From Streptomyces sp. TBY4 (GTDB taxonomy: Bacteria; Actinomycetota; Actinomycetes; Streptomycetales; Streptomycetaceae), in the NCBI RefSeq assembly GCF_024213195.1, contig NZ_JANAVF010000024.1:58187-122186 (forward strand): a stretch of DNA of 64,000 nucleotides, read 5' to 3'. Shown one piece after another: positions 58,305 to 64,000 of this stretch; the first letter of the stretch is position 1; every line of letters begins with the position of its first letter. The notes beneath the pieces were generated by a model, which was not told the DNA's origin, did not search any database, and saw only the letters and a list, made by a program, of their open reading frames with translations. The position numbers and the translations under genes are program-made.

Positions 58305-59137
58305 CCGCGCCGGGCCGCGCCGACCGCCTCTTCGCGCTCACCGCGTACGGGGCCCTGCGCGAGGTCCCCGCGCCGGAGGCCCCGGGCACGCTCCTCGCCG
58401 CGGACTCCTGGCTGGTCGCCGACGGCCGGGTCCGCGCCCTGGCCCGGCACCGCAGCCGGTTCACCGAGACCTGCGCCGAGAGCGCGGCCCTGCCCGCCGC
58501 GCTCCTGGACACCTTCTGGACCGCCATGGCTGCCCTGCTGCCCCGGGAGGAGGGCCACTGGTTCCCGCGCGTCGAGCTGGAGACCGCCTCCGCGGACGCC
58601 TCCCCGGACACGGTGCTGCCCGGCGGCCACCGGCTGCTGTACCGGCCGCGCCCCGCCCCCGCGCTCTCCACGACGTCCCGGGTCTGGGGACTGGCCGTCT
58701 GCGACCCGCGCCGGACGCCCCGTCACAAGGGGCCGGACCTGGGCACCCTGGCCGCGGTCCGCTCCCGGGCCGCGGCCGCGGACGCCGACGAGGCGCTCCT
58801 GGTCACCGCGGACGGGGTGGTGCTCGAAGCGGCCAACTCCTCGCTCCTGTGGTGGGAGGAGGACGTCCTGTGCCATCCGCCCGCCGAGCTCCCCGTCCTC
58901 CCCGGGGTCACCGCCTCGCTGCTGCTCGAGCGGGCGGCGCGCACGGGAGTGACCGTACGGCCCGTCCGGCGCAGGCTGTCCGCGCTCGCCGGACGCGAGG
59001 TCTGGGTGGTCAACGCCCTCCACGGGCTGCGCCCCGTCACCGCCTGGACGGGAGGCTCCCTCCCGGTCGGCGCCCCGCGGCACGCCGCGGCGTGGCAGAG
59101 CTGGCTGGACGGCCTGCGCAGCCCGCTCCCGGCCTGA
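58301..59137 (+). CDS. pabC: Aminodeoxychorismate lyase-like (PabC, fold type IV PLP)
   Basis: 278 residues; TTG 58301 overlaps the pabAB stop (TTGA), the best-coupled start. Fold type IV: PLP lysine in TPRHKGPDLGTLAAVRSR, ADEALLVTADGVVLEAANSSLLWWEED (E-x-x-x-S/N-N motif), LPGVTASLLLERA and VRRRLSALAGREVWVVNALHGLRPVTAW. Converts ADC to p-aminobenzoate and pyruvate. With pabAB it supplies PABA for the locus. Confidence 0.88.
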   Translation: MTAPGRADRLFALTAYGALREVPAPEAPGTLLAADSWLVADGRVRALARHRSRFTETCAESAALPAALLDTFWTAMAALLPREEGHWFPRVELETASADASPDTVLPGGHRLLYRPRPAPALSTTSRVWGLAVCDPRRTPRHKGPDLGTLAAVRSRAAAADADEALLVTADGVVLEAANSSLLWWEEDVLCHPPAELPVLPGVTASLLLERAARTGVTVRPVRRRLSALAGREVWVVNALHGLRPVTAWTGGSLPVGAPRHAAAWQSWLDGLRSPLPA

Positions 59138-59146
59138 GCCCGGCCC

Positions 59147-59190
59147 GGGTGAACCGCCGCCGGCCCGTGGGCCCCGGCGGCGGTTCACCC
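59147..59190. terminator. Bidirectional terminator between pabC and SARP
   Basis: GGGTGAACCGCCGCCGG (59147-59163) pairs perfectly with CCGGCGGCGGTTCACCC (59174-59190). Confidence 0.85.
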
Positions 59191-59209
59191 TTCCCCTTCG
59201 GCTCACCGG

Positions 59210-60037
59210 CTATTCGGCCGCCGCGATCGGCTGCAGCCGGCGCGGGATCGTCGAGCCGGCCGGATCGGTCCGGGCCAGATCCCCGGAGAGCACGGCCTGG
59301 TGCAGCTGCTGGAGCGGAGCGGACGGCTCCAGCCCCAGTTCGCGTACGAGGGAGGCCCGCAGCTTCTGGTAGGCCTCCAGGGCGCGCCAGCCCCCGCCCG
59401 AGCGGTGCAGGGCGCGCATCAGCTGCCCGCAGAAACCCTCGTGGAGGGGGTGGCGGGCCACCAGCACCCGCAGTTCGGGGATCACCTCGGCGCAGCGGCC
59501 GAGCCGGATGTCGGCCTCGATGCGCCGCTCCAGGGCGGCCGCGCGCTGCTCGTTGAGCTGGAGCACCTCCAGTTCGAGGATCGCCCCCGCGCGTACGTCG
59601 ACCAGCGCCGGGCCCTGCCACAGCGCGAGCGAACGGCCCAGCAGGTCGGAGGCGGCACGGTAGTCGCCGATGTCGTAGGCGGCCCGGCCCTGCACCGCGA
59701 GCCGCTCGAACTCATGGGCGTCGACCTGCCCCGGAGGCACCTGGAGCAGGTAGCCGCCGAAGCAGGTGACGAGGACCTGCTTGGCGTCGAGCGCCGGGTC
59801 CCGCCCCAACGCGGCGCCGATCTTCCGGCGTAACTGGAGGATGTAGGTCTGCAGCGTGGTGGTGGCACTGCGGGGAATCTCCTCGCCCCAGATCTCCTCC
59901 ATCAGCGTCGGCACGGTCACGACCCGCCCGGTGTGCAGGGCGAGCAGGGCCAGCAACTGCCGGGGCTTCGTCGCGGTCGGAACCACCGAGACGCCGCGCT
60001 CCTGGGCAGTGAGCGACCCCAGTACTTTGATCTCCAT
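59210..60037 (-). CDS. SARP-family activator (OmpR-like DNA-binding + BTAD)
   Basis: 275 residues, ATG at 60035-60037. N-terminal winged helix: MEIKVLGSLTAQERGVSVVPTATKPRQLLALLALHTGRVVTVPTLMEEIWGEE, TTLQTYILQLRRKI; bacterial transcriptional activation domain: VDAHEFERLAVQGRAAYDIGDYRAASDLLGRSLALW, ALERRIEADIRLGRCAEVIPELRVLVARHPLHEGFCGQLMRALHRSGRA-like. The ActII-ORF4/RedD size class. Probably the pathway-specific activator of the type II PKS/PABA locus. Confidence 0.93.
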   Translation of the reverse strand: MEIKVLGSLTAQERGVSVVPTATKPRQLLALLALHTGRVVTVPTLMEEIWGEEIPRSATTTLQTYILQLRRKIGAALGRDPALDAKQVLVTCFGGYLLQVPPGQVDAHEFERLAVQGRAAYDIGDYRAASDLLGRSLALWQGPALVDVRAGAILELEVLQLNEQRAAALERRIEADIRLGRCAEVIPELRVLVARHPLHEGFCGQLMRALHRSGGGWRALEAYQKLRASLVRELGLEPSAPLQQLHQAVLSGDLARTDPAGSTIPRRLQPIAAAE

Positions 60038-60209
60038 GTGTGCGCTCTCCCTCATCGGGCCGGCCCGGCCCGGAGCAGCCGGTCCAGCGAACTCCCACTG
60101 GTCAGGTGGACGTAGCGGCCGGGGTCCTTGCACGACATAACCGGTGCATGTCAGCACGGGCCGCTAAAGCGCCGATGAGGCGGCAGGCCGGGCGGACCCG
60201 GCCGCTCCC

Positions 60210-60947
60210 CTACGGTCGCGGCCCCTCCGCGGGCGGCACGGGCTTCGTGTGGAGGACTTCGCGGGCCTGTTCCGCGGCGCGGGTTATGCCCTCGCTGACG
60301 AAGTCGACGAAGCGGGCGATGTTCTCGAGGCGGGTGGCGGCCGGGGTGCCGGGGCCGAGCACACCGACGCCCTGCCGCGCCGTTTCCACGAGCACGGCGT
60401 GGGCGCGGGCGCTGGCGATCATCCCCTGGTACCAGACGTCGTCGTCGACGACGTAGCGCTCGCGGCGGCCCTCGTCCGGTTCCCGGCGGACGAGGGACTG
60501 GCCTTCGAGGAACGTGATGGCCTTGGAGACGGACGCCGGACTGACCTGGAGCCGCCGGACGAGCTCGGACGCGGTGAGACTGCCCGCGTCGGTGGTGTAG
60601 AGGGCGGCCAGCACCCGGGCCGTCATCTTGGACAGGCCCGACTGCATGAAGATGCCGGCGAAGGTCTCCTCGTACGCGCGCACCGCCTCGGCATCGCGCC
60701 CGTCGGCCTGCGGGGACGTCTGCGGCCCGCGCGGCGCGGCCTGCCTGCTCCGGTGGGCGCGGCGTTCCGTGGCGCGGTGGGCCAGATCGGAACGGTAGGA
60801 GGCCGGACCGCCGTTGCGCATCACCTCGCGCGTGACCGTCGAGGTCGGGCGGTCGAGGCGCCGGGCGATCTCCGCGTAGGCGAGGCCGTCGGCCAGCCCC
60901 AGCGCGATCTGCTGGCGCTCCTGCTGGGTGAGTCTGCCTCCCGGCAC
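60210..60947 (-). CDS. Regulator with N-terminal IS30-type HTH fused to a MarR domain
   Basis: 245 residues, GTG at 60945-60947 with GAAGGAGAG upstream. Residues about 1-60: RLTQQERQQIALGLADGLAYAEIARRLDRPTSTVTREVMRNGG, the helix_turn_helix_38 domain of IS30 transposases. Residues about 90-210: GLSKMTARVLAALYTTDAGSLTASELVRRLQVSPASVSKAITFLEGQSLVRREPDEGRRERYV, a GbsR/MarR winged helix. Such fusions are found in actinobacteria beside DUF4097 genes, and here a DUF4097 gene is divergent, with five TGCAACG boxes between them. Likely represses both genes. Confidence 0.88.
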   Translation of the reverse strand: MPGGRLTQQERQQIALGLADGLAYAEIARRLDRPTSTVTREVMRNGGPASYRSDLAHRATERRAHRSRQAAPRGPQTSPQADGRDAEAVRAYEETFAGIFMQSGLSKMTARVLAALYTTDAGSLTASELVRRLQVSPASVSKAITFLEGQSLVRREPDEGRRERYVVDDDVWYQGMIASARAHAVLVETARQGVGVLGPGTPAATRLENIARFVDFVSEGITRAAEQAREVLHTKPVPPAEGPRP

Positions 60948-60997
60948 CGTTCTCTCCTTCTGTAGACGCTCCCAGCATAGCGTTCACTCCCGGTTCA

Positions 60998-61126
60998 TTG
61001 CAACGGGAGATCGCCTTCCGTTGCGTTGAATCTCATTCCATTGCAACGAAAACTCTCACTTGACCTGCGTAAATGCCGATCTCATGCAACGAGTATGTTG
61101 CCTGATCCTGGAATGCAACGTAGCTT
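60998..61126. promoter_or_regulatory. Operator/promoter region with TGCAACG boxes
   Basis: TTGCAACG at 60998-61005 and 61041-61048, CGTTGCG at 61019-61025 (inverted), TGCAACG at 61085-61091 and 61114-61120, GTTGC at 61097-61101 (inverted with GCAAC 61086-61090). -35 TTGCCT (61098-61103), 17-bp spacer, -10 TAGCTT (61121-61126) for the DUF4097 gene. The boxes cover both sides of the divergent gap, so the MarR-type protein is the obvious ligand. Confidence 0.65.
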
Positions 61127-61169
61127 TTCTATTGTCGGAAACAAACAGCGAAGCGCACAGGAGAGAACG

Positions 61170-61841
61170 ATGCAGACCTTCACCACCACCGCCCCGATCG
61201 CCACCGTCCTCGACGTCCCCGCCGGCCGGATCCGCCTCATCGCCGCCGACCGGACCGACACCACCGTCGAGGTCCTGCCCGCGGACGCCTCGAAGGGCCG
61301 CGACGTGAAGACGGCGGAGCAGACGACGGTCGCCTACGCCGACGGCGTCCTGCGCATCGAGGTTCCCGAGGCGAAGAACGGACTCCTCGGCGCCACCGGA
61401 TCCATCGAGGTCACCGTCCAGCTCCCGGCCGGCTCCCGCGTCGAGGCCGGCACGGCCGCCTGCGAGTTCCGGGGCGTCGGACGGCTCGGGGACGTCGTCT
61501 TCGAGGGCGCGCAGGGCACGGTCGAGCTCGACGAGACCGCGAGCGCCCGCCTCACCCTCCAGGCCGGCGACATCTCGGTCGGCCGCCTGGGCGGCCCCGC
61601 GGAGATCAGCACCCAGCAGGGCGACATCGCCGTCGCCGAGGCCGTGCACGGCACGGTCGTGCTGCGCACCGAGTCCGGCAACGTCTCGGTCGGCGCCGCC
61701 GCCGGATCCTCGGCCTCCCTGGACGCCGGCACCTCCTACGGCCGGATCCACAACGCGCTCACCAGCACCGCGGGAGCAGCCGCCCGGCTCGACATCCACG
61801 CGACCACCTCGTACGGCGACATCACCGCCCGAAGCCTCTGA
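61170..61841 (+). CDS. DUF4097-family beta-helix protein (second copy)
   Basis: 223 residues from ATG 61170 (AGGAGAG upstream). Strand repeats like the 11683 gene product: VPAGRIRLIAADRTDTTVEVLPAD, GRDVKTAEQTTVAYADGVLRIEVP, GRLGDVVFEGAQGTVELDE, ARLTLQAGDISVGRLGGPAEISTQQGDIAVAEAVHG, TVVLRTESGNVSVGAAAG, TSYGRIHNAL, TSYGDITARSL. Shares the order AEQT...YADG...VP with the first copy, so they are paralogues. No signal peptide. Function unknown. Confidence 0.87.
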   Translation: MQTFTTTAPIATVLDVPAGRIRLIAADRTDTTVEVLPADASKGRDVKTAEQTTVAYADGVLRIEVPEAKNGLLGATGSIEVTVQLPAGSRVEAGTAACEFRGVGRLGDVVFEGAQGTVELDETASARLTLQAGDISVGRLGGPAEISTQQGDIAVAEAVHGTVVLRTESGNVSVGAAAGSSASLDAGTSYGRIHNALTSTAGAAARLDIHATTSYGDITARSL

Positions 61842-61880
61842 CCGCCGGCGACGCGCACATGCCGCAGCTGCCGCCGCTCA

Positions 61881-61927
61881 CACGACCGCCCCGCCCCGCC
61901 ATGGAATGGCGAAGCGGGGCGGTCGTG
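61881..61927. terminator. Bidirectional terminator
   Basis: CACGACCGCCCCGC (61881-61894) and GCGGGGCGGTCGTG (61914-61927), perfect 14-bp stem between convergent genes. Confidence 0.8.
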
Positions 61928-61939
61928 CGAGTCCCGTGA

Positions 61940-62683
61940 TCAGGCGCGGCAGCGCAGCATCTCCAGCGGGGGGTTCTCGGCGAGGTTCGCCCAGTGCTCC
62001 GCACCGAACTCGCGCAGGCCGGCCTCCGACACCGTGATCGGGGTCCAGGTGAGCCCGCTGAACCCGGCCGCCTTCAGGGAGTTCTCGTAGACCTCGCGGC
62101 GCGGGAAGTTCGCGATGAACGAGACCGGCGGGTCGAGCAGCGCCGTGGTCCGCACCTTGAACCCGGTCTCGACCTCCTCACCGGTGAGTTCGGTGCGGAA
62201 GCCGTACTTCTCCGGGGTCGGCCCGTCGAAGCGGTAGTCCGGCGACTGGTTGATGAGGAAGAGCTCGGCGCCCGGCTTCAGGCTCCGGTGGATGTTGCGG
62301 CACATCCGCTCCGTGGTGGCGATGTCCGAGGCGTAGTTGAGGAGCTGGACGGCCAGCCCGACGTCGAAGGGCTCCTCGAAGGACCGCAGCTCGGCCGCGT
62401 CGCCCACCTCGTAGCGCACACCCAGGGGGTCGCGCTCCTCGATCGCCTGCGCCACGGAGACCAGCTCGCCGGAGATGTCGATCCCGAGCACCTCGGCCGC
62501 GCCGCGACGCTTGAGCTCACGGCTGTAGAAGCCGGTGCCCGAAGCCACGTCGAGCACCGACTTGCCCGTCACGTCCCCGACCAGGGCCAGGAATCCGGGC
62601 ACGATCGCCCACTGCTCCAGCGGAAGGGCCTTGAACCCCTCGTACGCCTCACCGATCTTGTCGTACTGCTCCTGTGCACTCAT
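61940..62683 (-). CDS. SAM-dependent methyltransferase
   Basis: 247 residues, ATG at 62681-62683 with GGGGAGGA upstream. Motif I SVLDVASGTGFYSRELKRRGA, motif II VLGIDISGELVSVAQ, YEVGDAAELRSFEEPFDVGLAVQLLNYA, LKPGAELFLINQSPDYRFDG. Resembles ToxA-like/UbiE-type small-molecule methyltransferases. Substrate unknown. A 195-bp gap without gene separates it from the hemerythrin gene upstream. Confidence 0.88.
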   Translation of the reverse strand: MSAQEQYDKIGEAYEGFKALPLEQWAIVPGFLALVGDVTGKSVLDVASGTGFYSRELKRRGAAEVLGIDISGELVSVAQAIEERDPLGVRYEVGDAAELRSFEEPFDVGLAVQLLNYASDIATTERMCRNIHRSLKPGAELFLINQSPDYRFDGPTPEKYGFRTELTGEEVETGFKVRTTALLDPPVSFIANFPRREVYENSLKAAGFSGLTWTPITVSEAGLREFGAEHWANLAENPPLEMLRCRA

Positions 62684-62878
62684 GGTGCCGTCCTCCCCGT
62701 TGTCTTTCACCGTGCAACAGGGCCCGGCTCCGCCCATGACCGCGGCGGACCAGGCCCTCTGACCGGCAGTCTCTCCCAAACGGACAGGCTGTCGGCCTTG
62801 GTGAAACCCACGAAAACGGACGTTCCCTCCCGGCCTCCCACACAGCCGGGCGTCATTGAATTCGGTCGGGGAGGACGG

Positions 62879-63523
62879 TCAGTTGGCCCAGGATCCCCTG
62901 GCCTGGTACGCCGGAGTCCACATGGTCTTCATGACCAGGCGCAGCGGAGCGGGCATGACGGAGCTGACCTTGTCCACGTTCTCCTGCGTCGCCTCGTCGA
63001 GCACCCAGGGGAAGAACTCCGCGGCGCCCTTGAAGCCGAGGCTGTCGCGCTGGTCGGCGATGAAGGCCTTCCAGTCCTTTTCGGTGAGGGCTTCCTGGAT
63101 GTAGGGGAGGCCGTCCTTCTCCTCGTGGGCGAGGTGGGTTTCGAGGGAATCGCCGAGGAGGGTGACGGCCTCCGCGAGCTCGTCCGTCTGGGGCTGGCCG
63201 TCAGCAACAGCAGCCTCGATCCGGGCGAGCAGGGGGTCGATCTGCTCGTGTTCGGCTTCGAGCTCCGCGAGGACGGAGAGCGCTTCGGGGCGGTTGGCGA
63301 AGCCCTTGGCCATGCGGGGCCACAGGTCGCGGTCCTCGCCCTCGTGGTGGATGAGGAGCTGGGTCTTGAAGATCTCCCAGCCCGTCAGTACCCGCTTGCG
63401 TGCGGTCGGGTCCTCGAGGGAGCGGCCGGCCACGGCCTTCTCCAGACGCCGGATGTCACGCCGGAAGGCGTCGTGGCTGACCAGCATGATCGTGAGGTCG
63501 ACGTAGTCCTTGTTCTTGGCCAT
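62879..63523 (-). CDS. Hemerythrin-domain protein
   Basis: 214 residues. Hemerythrin-like ligands in order: H in MLVSHDAFRRDIRRLEKA, HH-x-G-E-D in LLIHHEGEDRDLWPRM, E-x-E-H-E in LEAEHEQIDPLLAR, and H-x2-H-E in ETHLAHEEKDGLPYI. Oxygen- or redox-sensing/iron-binding proteins of this type are common in actinobacteria. Preceded by an AT-rich palindromic patch (TAGCTAGCTA). RBS AAAGGAGAG. Confidence 0.9.
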   Translation of the reverse strand: MAKNKDYVDLTIMLVSHDAFRRDIRRLEKAVAGRSLEDPTARKRVLTGWEIFKTQLLIHHEGEDRDLWPRMAKGFANRPEALSVLAELEAEHEQIDPLLARIEAAVADGQPQTDELAEAVTLLGDSLETHLAHEEKDGLPYIQEALTEKDWKAFIADQRDSLGFKGAAEFFPWVLDEATQENVDKVSSVMPAPLRLVMKTMWTPAYQARGSWAN

Positions 63524-63581
63524 GGTCGTCTCTCCTTTCGACTCCGGTCGACGATCCGCTCGGGCCGCCGAAATAATTCGT

Positions 63582-63591
63582 TAGCTAGCTA
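63582..63591. promoter_or_regulatory. Palindrome TAGCTAGCTA upstream of the hemerythrin gene
   Basis: Within CGTTAGCTAGCTACG (63579-63593), a near-palindrome in an AT-rich patch (63570-63605) about 60 bp before the start; candidate repressor site in the promoter. Confidence 0.45.
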
Positions 63592-63637
63592 CGTTAATCA
63601 GTATCGCGATGGCCGACTGCGCTGTCAACCAAGGGAG

Positions 63638-64000
63638 TCAGGCGGTCTTGCGGCCGATGACGGCGGTGGCGTGGCCGGGGAGTTCGAAGGTGTCTTCGAT
63701 GGTGAGTCCGGCTTCTTCCATCCAGGAGCGGCATTCGGTGGGGGTGTACTCGTTGCCGGCGGGGGACTGGAGCATCATCGTGAGGCTGAGGAGGAGGGTG
63801 TCGGTGCTGGTGCGGTCGTCGTTGACCATGGGGTCGTAGACGATGACGGTTCCACCGACCGGGACCCGGCTGGCTGCCTGGGCGATGAGGCTCTTGCGGG
63901 CCTCGACGGGGCAGTCGTGGAGAACGTTGCCGAAGATGACGACGTCGGCGGAGGGGATGTCGGTGTCGTAGAAGTCGCCGCCGTGGAAGCTGATCCGGTC
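63638..64000 (-). CDS. O-methyltransferase, C-terminal 120 residues (cut by window end)
   Basis: Frame enters from the right edge (first visible residues DRISFHGGDFYDTDIPSADV) and stops at 63638. The sequence GNVLHDCPVEARKSLIAQAA (the family has xHDWxDE/Cxx), VPVGGTVIVYDPMVNDDRTS, LLLSLTMMLQSPAGNEYTPTECRSWMEEAGL is typical of the C-terminal catalytic part of acetylserotonin/carminomycin-type O-methyltransferases. SAM motif I lies outside the window. Confidence 0.88.
   Translation of the reverse strand, partial: DRISFHGGDFYDTDIPSADVVIFGNVLHDCPVEARKSLIAQAASRVPVGGTVIVYDPMVNDDRTSTDTLLLSLTMMLQSPAGNEYTPTECRSWMEEAGLTIEDTFELPGHATAVIGRKTA

Overview
The window is high-GC actinobacterial chromosome with the strong third-position GC bias, GTG/TTG starts and 4-bp stop/start overlaps typical of Streptomyces (SARP, gamma-butyrolactone-receptor-like and AraC regulators, DrrAB-type exporters, many biosynthetic genes). 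No species call is possible from the sequence alone.

Layout. 1-1919: the 3' end of a DrrB-like ABC permease, an atypical second-type tRNA-Trp(CCA), an iteron-like repeat array and two overlapping small winged-helix genes, which look like the remnant of a plasmid or integrative element. 2070-5266 (minus): a HisC-like aminotransferase, a pyridoxamine-phosphate-oxidase-fold protein and glyceraldehyde-3-phosphate dehydrogenase. 5527-10416: AraC regulator, methyltransferase, acyl-AMP ligase, TetR regulator and CGNR zinc-finger regulator. 10473-10925: non-coding inverted-repeat block. 11065-14385: ribbon-helix-helix regulator, DUF4097 protein and a DrrAB-like ABC exporter whose permease is a close paralogue of the one at the left edge. 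14515-20213: hydrolase/TetR pair, GBL-receptor-like TetR, SDR/AraC pair, small membrane protein and a LuxR-type regulator.

20513-33547 is a RiPP locus. It carries the daptide set (recognition protein, methyltransferase, class III aminotransferase, iron-dependent alcohol dehydrogenase, four Thr-terminated precursors, ABC exporter, intramembrane metalloprotease), which by analogy converts a C-terminal Thr to a dimethylated 1,2-diaminopropane end. In the same gene run are a complete class III lanthionine-synthetase-type LanKC and a luciferase-like F420/FMN reductase. The precursors contain no cysteine, so LanKC cannot make lanthionine from them and probably acts as a dehydratase, with the luciferase-like enzyme possibly reducing Dha/Dhb to D-amino acids. 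This is the most interesting system in the window.

33645-40498 is mixed: secreted trypsin-like protease with FG-GAP repeats, aminoglycoside-N3-acetyltransferase-like protein, GNAT, hydrolase with a strong palindromic operator, and a molybdopterin oxidoreductase.

40622-60037 is a second biosynthetic locus: FabG and FabI, two PPTases, three discrete carrier proteins, two full ketosynthases plus a short KS-like protein, two acyl-AMP ligases, a seryl-tRNA-synthetase-like amino-acid:carrier-protein ligase, a transglutaminase-like protein, an AurF-like diiron oxygenase, PabAB and an aminodeoxychorismate lyase, under a SARP. The gene set predicts a p-aminobenzoate-primed discrete (type II) polyketide whose arylamine is N-oxidised and which may be amidated with an amino acid. 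60210-64000 holds a HTH/MarR fusion regulator divergent from a second DUF4097 gene, a methyltransferase, a hemerythrin-domain protein and the 3' part of an O-methyltransferase cut by the window end.
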